In this document: positions 22,593 to 31,593 of the stretch, in pieces
Numbering within the stretch: the stretch's first letter is position 1
How the letters are laid out: each line of letters begins with the position of its first letter
DNA from: an uncultured Bacteroidota bacterium
GTDB lineage: Bacteria; Bacteroidota; Bacteroidia; Chitinophagales; Chitinophagaceae
DNA length: 57,375 nt
Direction of reading: 5' to 3'
Assembly: GCA_937928385.1 (NCBI GenBank)
Contig: CALEZD010000094.1
Location: forward strand, 1-57,375
Translations under genes and position numbers: made by a program
Notes under the pieces: model-generated
Told to the model about the DNA's origin: nothing
What the model saw: only the letters and a program-made list of their open reading frames with translations
The model's database searches: none

Positions 22593-24149
22593 TTATACAG
22601 AGCTTAAAGCCTGCACATTATTGGTTTCCAGCCAGGTAGTCCATTTGGTATAGGCCTCGCCTTTAAGCACTCGCGGAAATTTATTCATCGCGCCATGTTT
22701 GCCAATAGCCCGCAGGTAGTCGTAAAACACGTCGTTGGGTAATATCTCTACAAATATTTCTTTCAGCGCCGATGTGCGCTCTACAGCGTAGTCGTCATTC
22801 AGTTCGCACAGGGTTTTATCCAATAGTTCTTTTACCGCGTTGGCATCAACGTTACTATCCTCACTACCAATGTACCATCGGTGGGCGAACAGGTTCTCGT
22901 ATTTGAAACCGGCAACGGTAAATTCATTCACCTCTATATTCAATTCCCTGGCCACTATCTCTATAGCCTTGTTCATATTGTCTATGCTCAGGTGCTCACC
23001 GCACAGGCTCAGGAACTGCTTGGTGCGGCCTACAATAGCTATTTCATGTTCTTTAGCATTGGTAAAGCGCACCACATCGCCTATTATATAACGCCATGCA
23101 CCGGCACAAGTACTGATCATTACGGCGTAATTGGTCTGTTCATCCACTTCGTGTATCAGTACGCTTTCAGGGTTGTCTTTTATATTCCCGTCATCATCAA
23201 AATTATCTGAGGTGAAAGGCACAAATTCATAGAACACCCCTGCGTTCAGCACCAGTTTAATACCATGGCCGCCCGGCCTGGCCTGGAAGCCAAAGGAGCC
23301 CTCGCTGGCCATATAGGTCTCAATAAATGTTACCTGCTTGCCCAGCAATTTTTTAAAGCTCTCGCGGTAGGGCTCAAACGATACGCCACCATGTATATAT
23401 ATACTCAGGTTGGGCCATATCTCGTGTATGTTTTTTACGCCATGGTAGCGTATCACTTCTTCCATTACTATCTGCACCCATGCAGGTACGCCACACACGG
23501 TACCAACGTCCCACTTGCGGGCGTTGCGCACTATTAGCTTAATACGGTCTTCCCATTGGGGCCTGCTGGATATTTTCTGCCCCGGCTTGTAAAACAGGTT
23601 GCTCATCCACTTGGGCATATTTTTGGCGCTGATGCCACTCATATCCCCTTCGTAATATTCCCCTTTTTCAAACAACGAGGTAGTGCCGCCCAGCATCAGT
23701 ACTCCTTTCTGGAAAGCGGAGGAGGGTACTTTAAAATCCACCATGCTGTAGAGCTGTTTAAAACCTACTTTCTTAATGGATTTAATCATATCCTGTGTAA
23801 CAGGTATGTGTTTACTGGCGCTCTCACTGGTGCCGCTACTCAGCGCGAAGTACTTCACCTTGCCGGGCCAGCTTACATTTTCTTCGCCCTGCTGGCAGCG
23901 GTACCACCACTGCTCGTGCATCTTGTTGTAGTTGTGTACAGGCACTGCTTTTCTGAAGGCGCTCATAAAGTCCAGTTCCTGGTCCAGCATGTCTGAGAAG
24001 CCGTATTTTTTACCGAATGAGGTATACCGGGCTTTTTCCAATAACTGGCGCAGTGTATTACGCTGGTATTTTTCCGGCGTAGCCACCGGAAGGTCGAATT
24101 GTTTTCGAAGACGTAATGAACGAGATATCAGGTTACCCAGAATTGCCAT
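22593..24149 (-). CDS. GH3 auxin-responsive-promoter family protein
   Basis: A 518-residue member of the GH3 family, acyl-adenylate/firefly-luciferase-like enzymes best known from plants, where they conjugate amino acids to hormones. The start MAILGNLISRSLRLRKQ is preferred over one 42 bases upstream because it matches the usual bacterial beginning. Visible landmarks: ARYTSFGKKYGFSDM, FALSSGTSESASKHIPVT (ATP-binding loop), YMASEGSFGFQ, YRYIIGDVVRFT-like (WRYIIGDVVRFTN) and VGRTKQFLSLCGEHLS. The bacterial substrate is unknown. It converges on recQ with a 1-base gap. Confidence 0.9.
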   Translation of the reverse strand: MAILGNLISRSLRLRKQFDLPVATPEKYQRNTLRQLLEKARYTSFGKKYGFSDMLDQELDFMSAFRKAVPVHNYNKMHEQWWYRCQQGEENVSWPGKVKYFALSSGTSESASKHIPVTQDMIKSIKKVGFKQLYSMVDFKVPSSAFQKGVLMLGGTTSLFEKGEYYEGDMSGISAKNMPKWMSNLFYKPGQKISSRPQWEDRIKLIVRNARKWDVGTVCGVPAWVQIVMEEVIRYHGVKNIHEIWPNLSIYIHGGVSFEPYRESFKKLLGKQVTFIETYMASEGSFGFQARPGGHGIKLVLNAGVFYEFVPFTSDNFDDDGNIKDNPESVLIHEVDEQTNYAVMISTCAGAWRYIIGDVVRFTNAKEHEIAIVGRTKQFLSLCGEHLSIDNMNKAIEIVARELNIEVNEFTVAGFKYENLFAHRWYIGSEDSNVDANAVKELLDKTLCELNDDYAVERTSALKEIFVEILPNDVFYDYLRAIGKHGAMNKFPRVLKGEAYTKWTTWLETNNVQALSSV

Positions 24150-24235
24150 TGGCAGCAGTACAGTTTTTTTATAGCCCCTGCACAATTTCATGCACGGGGG
24201 TGTAAAATTAACTATTAAGCGGATAAATACTCTAT

Positions 24236-24272
24236 AAACAGGTAGGGCATATCAGCATATTGCCTGTTTTTT
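24236..24272 (+). terminator. Hairpin with T tail in the carB upstream region
   Basis: AAACAGG and CCTGTTT enclose an inner imperfect stem (GGCATAT / ATATtGCC) and are followed by TTT. It points in the plus direction although no plus-strand gene lies just upstream, so it may shield the carB leader from read-through of recQ. Confidence 0.5.
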
Positions 24273-24379
24273 AACTAAACGACAGCACATAACTGTTTAT
24301 TCAGCAATATGTTTCGGTTAAAGTTGATGTTGCAGCCAGGGTTGACAGGCCATACCCAACAATAACTTTGCCGGATAAA

Positions 24380-24411
24380 TTTGCATTAATCATCTTTATT
24401 TTGTATTTTTG
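24380..24411 (+). promoter_or_regulatory. Complete Bacteroidota promoter (-33 and -7) upstream of carB
   Basis: TTTG at 24380-24383 and TATTTTTG at 24404-24411 are separated by 20 bases, fitting the Bacteroidota consensus TTTG-N19-TAnnTTTG. Transcription should begin near 24417. Confidence 0.65.
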
Positions 24412-24416
24412 CTATT

Positions 24417-24510
24417 GTAAAATATTATAACCATGAAACCCCGCTTAAATACTGAGTTGAAGAAAGTAACAGATACAATATGTACCCGCCCGGTTGGCGG
24501 GTTTTTTATT
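24417..24510 (+). ncRNA. Possible short leader RNA / attenuator ahead of carB
   Basis: A full promoter at 24380-24411 and a strong intrinsic terminator at 24484-24507 bound a transcript of about 90 bases. Inside it an ATG at 24433 opens a frame MKPRLNTELKKVTDTICTRP that runs straight into the terminator stem without a stop. This could be a leader-peptide attenuator for carB or an independent small RNA. No run of arginine or other control codons is obvious, and no known RNA family was recognised. Its existence rests on the promoter and terminator alone. Confidence 0.4.
24484..24507 (+). terminator. Intrinsic terminator inside the carB leader
   Basis: ACCCGCC and GGCGGGT pair around CGGTT and are followed by six T. 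It lies 340 bases before carB, so transcripts from the promoter at 24380-24411 must pass it to reach the gene. Confidence 0.85.
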
Positions 24511-24723
24511 ACCCGTACTTTCCTGAAAAAAACATGCTTTCAGTTAACAAAAGTTAACAAACAACGTGCAATATATTTATTGTCAATTACTTACAACGAG
24601 TCAATATTCCCGGTAGTTAAACGCGGTATATGCGTGGTTAACAAAATTTGCCCTGTTTCTGTCAGTGCTTGCAACGTCTTAGCACTTTATCACATCACTA
24701 CTTCAACTTCAACTTTTTTGAAT

Positions 24724-24731
24724 TACCTTTG
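24724..24731 (+). promoter_or_regulatory. Second -7 promoter box upstream of carB
   Basis: TACCTTTG matches TAnnTTTG. No clear -33 element is seen. A hairpin-terminator begins only 5 bases downstream, so a transcript starting here would carry that hairpin at its very 5' end. Confidence 0.45.
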
Positions 24732-24735
24732 CGCC

Positions 24736-24757
24736 TCGGGCGTCAAGCCCGATTTTT
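24736..24757 (+). terminator. Second intrinsic terminator in the carB leader
   Basis: TCGGGC and GCCCGA form a perfect stem around GTCAA, followed by TTTTT. It lies 94 bases before the carB start codon. Confidence 0.75.
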
Positions 24758-24850
24758 GTATCTACAGCTTCCGGGCATGGTTAGTTCAAAAATTGGGCGC
24801 TTTGTACAACCCGCTTTTGATTTTTGAATTTTGCTTTTTTACTTAGAATT

Positions 24851-27706
24851 ATGCCACGCGACACTTCCATCAAATCAGTATTAATTATCGGTTCAGGTCC
24901 TATTGTGATAGGCCAGGCTTGCGAATTCGACTATTCGGGCTCTCAGGCCGCACGCAGCCTCAGGGAAGAGGGTATCAAAGTGATACTCATTAACTCTAAC
25001 CCCGCCACTATCATGACAGACCCTATGATGGCCGACAGGGTGTACCTGCTGCCACTGACGGTAGAGAGTATCGAACAGATATTGCAGGAAAATGATATTG
25101 ATGCGGTATTGCCAACTATGGGTGGGCAAACGGCGCTGAACCTGGCAAAAGATGTAGATGAGCTGGGTATATGGAAACAATATAATGTGCGCCTGATAGG
25201 GGTGGACATCAAGGCAATAGATAAGGCCGAGGACAGGGAGCTGTTCCGCCAGTGGATGCTGCAATTGGGTGTGCCTGTTGCCCAGGCCAGAACGGCAAAC
25301 TCGCTGCTGGAAGGTAAGGAGTTTGCACAGGAGATAGGGTTACCTATCGTAATACGCCCTTCCTACACGCTGGGTGGTAGCGGCGGTGGCTTTGTGATGC
25401 ACAAAGAGGAACTGGAGGCGGCGCTCGACCACGGCCTGAAATCATCACCCATACACGAGGTACTGGTAGAAAAGGCGGTACTGGGCTGGAAAGAATTTGA
25501 GCTGGAGTTGCTGCGCGATAACCGGGATAATGTCGCCATCATCTGCTCGGTAGAAAACTTCGACCCAATGGGTATCCACACGGGCGACAGTATCACTGTA
25601 GCGCCTGCTATGACATTGAGCGACACAGCAATGCAATTGATGCGGAATACCGCCATCATGATGATGCGCGACCTGGGCAACTTTGCCGGTGGTTGTAACG
25701 TTCAGTTTGCCCTCAACCCCGAAACAGAAGAAATAATAGCCATAGAAATTAACCCGCGCGTGAGCCGCTCCTCTGCACTGGCATCAAAAGCTACAGGTTA
25801 CCCCATAGCCAAGATAGCCGCCAAGCTGGCCATAGGCTACTCGCTGGACGAACTGGAAAACCAGATTACCAAAACCACATCGGCGTACTTTGAGCCTGCT
25901 CTGGACTATGTAATAGTGAAAATGCCCCGTTGGAACTTCGATAAGTTTAAGGGTGCGGATGATACGCTGGGCCTGCAGATGAAATCGGTAGGCGAGGTGA
26001 TGGCCATCGGCCGTACCTTCCCCGAAGCACTGCAGAAAGCCTGCCAGAGCCTGGAGAACAATGCAATAGGCTTAAGTTCGGTAAGCAGTGCCAAACTGCG
26101 CGTAGAGGAATTGCTGGAATACATCAAGCGTCCTACCTGGGATAGGATATTCAAAATTAAAGACGCAATATCTGCAGGTATATCTATTAAAACCATCCGC
26201 GAGGTAACGCATATAGACCGCTGGTTCCTCTACCAGATACAGGATATAGTAAAGTTGGAGAATAAAATAAAAGAATACGCCCACCTGGAAAACCTGCCCG
26301 ACGATGTGCTGCGCGAGGCCAAAATCATGGGCTTCAGCGACGAGCAGATAGCCCAGCTGGTAAAGGACTGTACGGCTGAAGAGGTGTATGAACACCGTAA
26401 GAAGCTGAATATAAAAAGGGTGTATAAGATGGTGGACACCTGTAGTGCTGAGTTTGAGGCTAAGACACCATATTTCTACAGCACTTTCGAGAGTTCGGCC
26501 ATATCGCCCGAAAGCCGCGGGGAGCTTGTTTTTAACGAAAGCAAGGTGTCGGACAAGAAGAAAGTGATTGTACTGGGTTCAGGCCCCAACCGTATAGGCC
26601 AGGGTATAGAGTTCGACTACTGCTGTACGCACGGTTTGCTGGCAGCAAAAGAATGTGGCTATGAAGCCATCATGGTCAACTGCAACCCCGAAACGGTATC
26701 TACCGATTTCGATATAGCAGACAAGCTCTACTTTGAGCCGGTGTACTGGGAGCACCTCTGGGAAATCATAGAACATGAACAGCCTTATGGTGTAATAGTG
26801 CAATTGGGTGGGCAGACAGCTTTAAAAATGGCTCAATGGCTGCACGAAAAAGGCATCAAAATCATAGGTTCTTCTTACGACAGTATGGATATAGCCGAAG
26901 ACCGCGGCCGCTTCAGCGACCTGCTGAAGGAGATGGGTATTCCTTATCCTAATTACGGGACGGCGTATGATTCTGATGAAGCGCTGGAAGTGGCTAAAGA
27001 GGTAGGTTACCCGGTGTTGGTGCGCCCTTCTTATGTATTGGGTGGCCAGCGCATGAGGATAGTAATCAATGACGAAGAACTGGAAAAAGGTGTACTCAGC
27101 CTGCTGAAACACCTGCCGGGTAATAAGATACTGATTGACCATTTCCTCGACCGTTGCCAGGAGGCTGAAGTGGATGCTATCTGCGATGGTGAAGAAGTGC
27201 ACATAATGGGTATCATGGAGCATATAGAACCTGCGGGCATACACAGCGGCGACAGCCATGCCGTACTGCCCTCATTCAACCTGGGCCAGCTGGAAGTGGA
27301 TGAAATGGTGGACTATGCTAAGAAAATAGCGCTACGTCTTAATGTGAAAGGTTTAATCAATATTCAGTTTGCCATCAAAGACGGTAAGGTGTATGTGATA
27401 GAGGCCAACCCGCGCGCCAGCCGCACTACTCCGTTTATTGCAAAAGCTTATGGGGTACCTTACCTGAACATTGCTACCAAAGTGATGCTGGGCGAGAAGA
27501 AACTGAAGGATTTTGACATAGTGAAAAAGCTCGAAGGTTATGCGGTGAAAGAGCCTGTGTTCAGCTTCAATAAATTCCCTAAAGTTAATAAAGAACTGGG
27601 GCCGGAGATGAAGAGTACAGGTGAGGCTATCCGCTTTATCAAAGACCTGCGCGACCCATGGTTCCGCACCTTGTACAAAGAGCGTAGTATGCACCTGAGC
27701 AAGTAA
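24851..27706 (+). CDS. carB: Carbamoyl-phosphate synthase large subunit, lacking the C-terminal allosteric domain
   Basis: From MPRDTSIKSVLIIGSGP the protein has 951 residues; an in-frame ATG 27 bases upstream is not needed. It makes carbamoyl phosphate for arginine and pyrimidine synthesis from ammonia (channelled from CarA), bicarbonate and two ATP. Both ATP-grasp halves are present, opening with GSGPIVIGQACEFDYSGSQA and GSGPNRIGQGIEFDYCCTHG, joined by the oligomerisation domain. It ends soon after AVKEPVFSFNKFPKV, where the E. coli enzyme (about 1073 residues) continues into its MGS-like domain for UMP and ornithine control. CarA is not in the window. Confidence 0.95.
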   Translation: MPRDTSIKSVLIIGSGPIVIGQACEFDYSGSQAARSLREEGIKVILINSNPATIMTDPMMADRVYLLPLTVESIEQILQENDIDAVLPTMGGQTALNLAKDVDELGIWKQYNVRLIGVDIKAIDKAEDRELFRQWMLQLGVPVAQARTANSLLEGKEFAQEIGLPIVIRPSYTLGGSGGGFVMHKEELEAALDHGLKSSPIHEVLVEKAVLGWKEFELELLRDNRDNVAIICSVENFDPMGIHTGDSITVAPAMTLSDTAMQLMRNTAIMMMRDLGNFAGGCNVQFALNPETEEIIAIEINPRVSRSSALASKATGYPIAKIAAKLAIGYSLDELENQITKTTSAYFEPALDYVIVKMPRWNFDKFKGADDTLGLQMKSVGEVMAIGRTFPEALQKACQSLENNAIGLSSVSSAKLRVEELLEYIKRPTWDRIFKIKDAISAGISIKTIREVTHIDRWFLYQIQDIVKLENKIKEYAHLENLPDDVLREAKIMGFSDEQIAQLVKDCTAEEVYEHRKKLNIKRVYKMVDTCSAEFEAKTPYFYSTFESSAISPESRGELVFNESKVSDKKKVIVLGSGPNRIGQGIEFDYCCTHGLLAAKECGYEAIMVNCNPETVSTDFDIADKLYFEPVYWEHLWEIIEHEQPYGVIVQLGGQTALKMAQWLHEKGIKIIGSSYDSMDIAEDRGRFSDLLKEMGIPYPNYGTAYDSDEALEVAKEVGYPVLVRPSYVLGGQRMRIVINDEELEKGVLSLLKHLPGNKILIDHFLDRCQEAEVDAICDGEEVHIMGIMEHIEPAGIHSGDSHAVLPSFNLGQLEVDEMVDYAKKIALRLNVKGLINIQFAIKDGKVYVIEANPRASRTTPFIAKAYGVPYLNIATKVMLGEKKLKDFDIVKKLEGYAVKEPVFSFNKFPKVNKELGPEMKSTGEAIRFIKDLRDPWFRTLYKERSMHLSK

Positions 27707-27765
27707 AAAAATATGGTAAACAACCTTAAAACCCTTAATATTACAGTAACTAAAACCAAAGACTA

Positions 27766-28932
27766 ATGAAAAAACTGTTTACCTTATTTATTGCATGTTT
27801 AGGTCTGGCAACTACGGCATACAGCCAGGCGCACGTTTTTACCAAAGCTAACGGGCCTGCAAACCCCACAGGTATCGACACGATTTATGGTACTGTGCTG
27901 AGCAGTGTACCTACAGTACCTGACGGTCAATGGCATACCTGGGATCTTTCAACGGTTATCCTTGCCAGCTATCGATATTATGCGCAGTTTTCTACGGCCG
28001 GCGGATTTGCTAATGCTACACACGCTAACCAGGCCTATATAGAAAACATGGGCATGTCTTATGTCACCAATTTTATGTTCTCAATAGACAACTCGGGTAT
28101 AAAAACTCATGGCGAGCGTTTAGCCCGGCAGGCATTCCCCCTCGGCTCACAAACGGGTAACCCTAACGATAGCCTGGTGATAAAGGCACAGGATGTGGTG
28201 TACTCTGCTCCGCAGGTACAGATGCCCTATCCCGCTACAATGGGCACAAAATGGAACGCAACATCCAAGGCGGTTTTTAATATGGAACTGACGGCGCTTC
28301 CTATCTATAATAAGGCCCAGACAGAACGCAGGTCTACAATTAATTCCACCAGCGAGGTGATAGGTTGGGGCAACCTGAAAATTAAGAGGCTCGATGGCAA
28401 GCCATCAGGCTCAAAGCATGTATTGTTGGTAAAGAGTACAATCACCACACAGGATAGTTTCTTCCTGAACGGTTCTCTCGCACCCGCACCCATACTGCAA
28501 ATGGCAGGTTTACAACAAGGACAAACGCAGGTGGTTTACCAGAAGAGTTTCTACCGCGAGTACGAAATGATGCCAATGGCTAACATCACTTACGAAGATG
28601 CCACTTTTGCTGATAACAAAAAGAAGGATGTGAACTTCCATGCACAGCGCCTGCCTTATCCTGATAATGTAGAAGACATAGATGGCGGACAGATGGCGGA
28701 AATTTATCCTAACCCTACGAATGGTATATTCACTGTACACATTCCTGAAACAGGCAAGAGTGAGTGGTCATATAATGTTACAGACATGACGGGGAAACTG
28801 GTAACCAAGGGTCAACTGAACAGTAGTAAAACCCTGGTTTCTTTACAGGGTACAGTTGCTCCGGGCTCGTACATCGTTACCATCTTGCAAGACGGTACAG
28901 CCATCAGCGGACAGAAATTAGTGATACAATAA
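27766..28932 (+). CDS. T9SS-secreted protein of unknown function
   Basis: A 388-residue exported protein with a signal peptide ending AYSQ, a central region of about 280 residues with no recognised domain, and a type A T9SS sorting domain (about 308-388: AEIYPNPTNGIFTVHI ... GSYIVTILQDGTAISGQKLVIQ). The central part, with its many aromatic and Thr residues and NTIDTIYGTV-like opening, resembles other uncharacterised Bacteroidota secreted proteins. It lies 59 bases after carB and has its own terminator. Confidence 0.82.
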   Translation: MKKLFTLFIACLGLATTAYSQAHVFTKANGPANPTGIDTIYGTVLSSVPTVPDGQWHTWDLSTVILASYRYYAQFSTAGGFANATHANQAYIENMGMSYVTNFMFSIDNSGIKTHGERLARQAFPLGSQTGNPNDSLVIKAQDVVYSAPQVQMPYPATMGTKWNATSKAVFNMELTALPIYNKAQTERRSTINSTSEVIGWGNLKIKRLDGKPSGSKHVLLVKSTITTQDSFFLNGSLAPAPILQMAGLQQGQTQVVYQKSFYREYEMMPMANITYEDATFADNKKKDVNFHAQRLPYPDNVEDIDGGQMAEIYPNPTNGIFTVHIPETGKSEWSYNVTDMTGKLVTKGQLNSSKTLVSLQGTVAPGSYIVTILQDGTAISGQKLVIQ

Positions 28933-28952
28933 ATTAGTAATAACATATTCTG

Positions 28953-28983
28953 ATACAGCCCCGTATTTACGGGGCTGTATTTG
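28953..28983 (+). terminator. Intrinsic terminator
   Basis: ATACAGCCCCGT and ACGGGGCTGTAT form a perfect 12-bp stem with the loop ATTT, followed by TTGTTA. It closes the T9SS protein gene ending at 28932. Confidence 0.85.
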
Positions 28984-29086
28984 TTATAGCTAATATGGGT
29001 TATGTATAAGACTGTTGTATGGTTACCATATACGTATAAACACATCAGTTATTGATAAAACTGTTTCCTTTGGTGGATAAGCCCTC

Positions 29087-29094
29087 TATATTTG
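29087..29094 (+). promoter_or_regulatory. Bacteroidota -7 promoter box for the TonB-dependent receptor
   Basis: TATATTTG matches TAnnTTTG and lies 21 bases before the chosen ATG at 29116. It overlaps an upstream in-frame ATG at 29092, which argues against that longer start. Confidence 0.5.
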
Positions 29095-29115
29095 CCCGCC
29101 AAAAATAGAAGAACA

Positions 29116-30984
29116 ATGAAAAAGATAGCGCTGGCAATCATTAGTATAGCCACGGTACAGGGTACAGCAGCACAATCATTATCCGGTAAGCTGGATTCGG
29201 TTATTATTTCCGGCAACCGTATAGAGGAAGCTTATGGCAGGCAAAACAGGAATATAGAAGTACTGGACAGCAGGCAGATAAAGGCGCTTCCTGTAAAAAG
29301 CACAAACGAGTTGCTGTCTTATGTGGCAGGTGTTGACCTGCGCCAGCGTGGCCCGGTTGGTACGCAGGCCGATGTGTCTATTGACGGTAGTACGTTCGAC
29401 CAGGTACTGGTACTCATCAATGGCGTGAAAATGTCGGACCCGCAAACAGGGCACCTTATGCTGAATGTACCCATTCCCATTAGTGCAATAGAACGTATCG
29501 AAATAGTACGCGGCCCGGCAGCACGCACCTACGGCGTGAACGCCCTGGCGGGTGCTATTAATATTGTCACCAAAACACCGGTACAGGATGAGGTGTTTGC
29601 ACAGGCATACACCGGCAGCAGTTTGCAGCAGGACACGGCTACAGGAGAAACATACTTTGGATGGGGTGCACAGGCTTTGGCAGCTATAGCTGCAGGTAAG
29701 CATTCACATATATTGTCCATAGCGCATGACGAAGGCAATGGCTTTCGTTACAACACGGATTATGATGTTTACAGGCTGTTCTACCAGAACCGCATAGCTA
29801 TCAACGAAAAAAATAATATTGAGGCGATGGGCGGTTATATCAACAACAGCTTCGGGGCGAATGCTTACTATGCCGCCCCTGTAGATAAAGAGTCAACAGA
29901 AGCGGTGGAAACAGCCATAGGTAGCATACGGTACAACTATCAACCCAATAGTAAACTCATCATCAGCCCGCGTATCAGCTACAGGTACAACAATGATGAT
30001 TACATCTTCGTGAAGCAGAAACCTGAACTCTACCACAACATACACGAAACCAATGTAGTGACCGGCGAGTTGCAAAGTTCATATAAAACCAGAAATGGTA
30101 TCATAGGCGCAGGTGTGGAATACAGGCAGGAGCATATCAACAGTACCAACCTGGGCAAGAGGCAAAGGAACAACCTGGGTATCTACGCTGAATACAAGCA
30201 TTATTTCTCAGACAGGGTGAACGTAGGTGCGGGATTATACACCAACAAAAACAGTGACTACGATTGGGAAGTATTCCCCGGCATAGATGCGGGCTTTTAT
30301 GTTGCTAAAAACTGGAAACTGTTTGCCAACGCTACTTCCGGCCAGCGCCTGCCCACCTATACCGATCTGTATTACAAAGGCCCTGCTAACATTGGCAATG
30401 CGCAACTAAAACCTGAATATGCCTACTATGCAGAGGGTGGCCTGCAATACAGCAATCATTCACTCTTTGCCCGCGCATCTTATTTCTACCGCAGGTCGGC
30501 GGATTTTATTGACTGGGTGCGTGCCACCAACACCGACCCTTGGCAGCCGCAGAATTTTCAGACCATCAATACCCAGGGCATATCGTTGCTGGCTAACTTT
30601 AATATGAGCGAAGCAATGGATTGGAGTGATAATATAGATATGGTATGGAATGCTAATTACACCTATCTGAGCCCGGTAATTGATGCTCCAACTAATGATA
30701 TCTCGAAATACGCTATCGAAGCGCTGAGACACCAGGCTACCATAAAGCTAACTTCGACACTTTGGCAGCGTGTGCAGGCTAATATTGCTTACAGGTACCT
30801 CTATCGCATTAATGCCCACGACTATACTTTGCTGGATGCACGCCTGGGTTATATGGTGAAAAATATACTGTTGTATGTAGATGTGAACAACCTGCTGGAT
30901 ACAAAATACAAGGAAGTTGGTGCAGTGCCTATGCCGGGCAGGTGGTACACCTTTGGGGTAAGGTTTAACCATGTATGGAAATAA
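29116..30984 (+). CDS. TonB-dependent outer-membrane receptor (BtuB-like)
   Basis: A 622-residue receptor that brings large solutes across the outer membrane using TonB energy. It has a signal peptide (MKKIALAIISIATVQGTAAQ), a plug domain (about 22-165) with IEVLDSRQIKALPVKSTNELLSYVAGVDLRQRG-type sequence, IERIEIVRGPAARTYG and NALAGAINIVT. A 22-strand barrel follows, ending LDTKYKEVGAVPMPGRWYTFGVRF. The length and plug fit the small BtuB/vitamin-metal class rather than SusC. The substrate is unknown; no cobalamin riboswitch or partner lipoprotein was found beside it. Confidence 0.92.
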   Translation: MKKIALAIISIATVQGTAAQSLSGKLDSVIISGNRIEEAYGRQNRNIEVLDSRQIKALPVKSTNELLSYVAGVDLRQRGPVGTQADVSIDGSTFDQVLVLINGVKMSDPQTGHLMLNVPIPISAIERIEIVRGPAARTYGVNALAGAINIVTKTPVQDEVFAQAYTGSSLQQDTATGETYFGWGAQALAAIAAGKHSHILSIAHDEGNGFRYNTDYDVYRLFYQNRIAINEKNNIEAMGGYINNSFGANAYYAAPVDKESTEAVETAIGSIRYNYQPNSKLIISPRISYRYNNDDYIFVKQKPELYHNIHETNVVTGELQSSYKTRNGIIGAGVEYRQEHINSTNLGKRQRNNLGIYAEYKHYFSDRVNVGAGLYTNKNSDYDWEVFPGIDAGFYVAKNWKLFANATSGQRLPTYTDLYYKGPANIGNAQLKPEYAYYAEGGLQYSNHSLFARASYFYRRSADFIDWVRATNTDPWQPQNFQTINTQGISLLANFNMSEAMDWSDNIDMVWNANYTYLSPVIDAPTNDISKYAIEALRHQATIKLTSTLWQRVQANIAYRYLYRINAHDYTLLDARLGYMVKNILLYVDVNNLLDTKYKEVGAVPMPGRWYTFGVRFNHVWK

Positions 30985-31011
30985 TCAATACCGTGGGCAG
31001 CGGAAACACCC

Positions 31012-31019
31012 TACCTTTG
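31012..31019 (+). promoter_or_regulatory. Bacteroidota -7 promoter box for the thioesterase
   Basis: TACCTTTG matches TAnnTTTG and lies 20 bases before the start of the acyl-CoA thioesterase. Confidence 0.5.
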
Positions 31020-31039
31020 CACGGTCTTAAAAATACTTT

Positions 31040-31555
31040 ATGAAAGATAAACATCCGAAGGATAGTCATGTAGTTATGTCGGAGTTGGTGCTGCCCAACG
31101 ACACCAATACACTGGGCAACCTGATGGGCGGCAAGCTGATGCACTGGATGGATATAGCTGCCGCTATAGCCGCACAGAAGCACTGCAACTGCCCCGTGGT
31201 AACAGCCTCAATGGACAATATATCTTTTAATAACCCCATAAAGCTGGGCAATGTATTGACCATTGAATCCAGGGTAGTGCGTGCATTCAACACTTCTATG
31301 GAGATATACCTGAAGGTGTGGGGCGAAGATTTGTCGGCTCAATACAAATACCTGACGAATGAGGCCTACGCTACCTTCGTAGCGCTTGACCCCAATGGCA
31401 AGCCCCGCAAGGTGCCTCAACTGGTACCCGAAACGGAGGAAGAGCAGAAGATGTATGAAGGGGCCCTGCGCCGCAGGCAGGTAAGGCTGATACTGGGCGG
31501 CAAGATGCACCCCAAAGATGCTGATGAACTACGCTCACTATTCATGCAGGATTAA
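31040..31555 (+). CDS. Hotdog-fold acyl-CoA thioesterase (YciA/BACH-like)
   Basis: A 171-residue cytoplasmic hotdog-fold hydrolase that releases free fatty acids from acyl-CoA. The family signature region is NTLGNLMGGKLMHWMDIAAAIAAQKHC, with the conserved Asp in the long helix, followed by SMDNISFNNPIKLGNVLTIESRV. Residues 130-171 add a charged C-terminal tail. The gene has its own promoter box and lies 38 bases before the M16-like gene, with which it may be co-transcribed. Confidence 0.9.
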   Translation: MKDKHPKDSHVVMSELVLPNDTNTLGNLMGGKLMHWMDIAAAIAAQKHCNCPVVTASMDNISFNNPIKLGNVLTIESRVVRAFNTSMEIYLKVWGEDLSAQYKYLTNEAYATFVALDPNGKPRKVPQLVPETEEEQKMYEGALRRRQVRLILGGKMHPKDADELRSLFMQD

Positions 31556-31593
31556 TATTTGGAGTAAGGCTGTAATAATATAAAAAGGAAAAG

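Larger units (their letters stand above)
24150..24850. other. Long carB leader and upstream intergenic region
   Basis: About 700 bases between the GH3 gene (minus) and carB (plus). It holds three plus-strand terminator-like hairpins and two TAnnTTTG promoter boxes, listed separately. A 138-codon open frame beginning at 24433 runs through it, but it crosses hairpin terminators and has no protein-like composition after its first two dozen codons. Confidence 0.7.

Noticed and set aside
24760..24810. Possible tRNA-like stretch with GGTTAGTTCAA
   Set aside because: It resembles a T-loop or D-loop phrase only; no cloverleaf stems or acceptor arm can be formed around it.
24433..24846. 138-codon plus-strand frame upstream of carB
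   Set aside because: It crosses two intrinsic terminators and a promoter box and has no protein-like pattern beyond its first codons; only the possibility of a short leader peptide is kept.
28984..29115. Possible cobalamin riboswitch before the BtuB-like receptor
   Set aside because: The gap between the preceding terminator and the start codon is only about 130 bases and holds no B12-box-like sequence or suitable helices.
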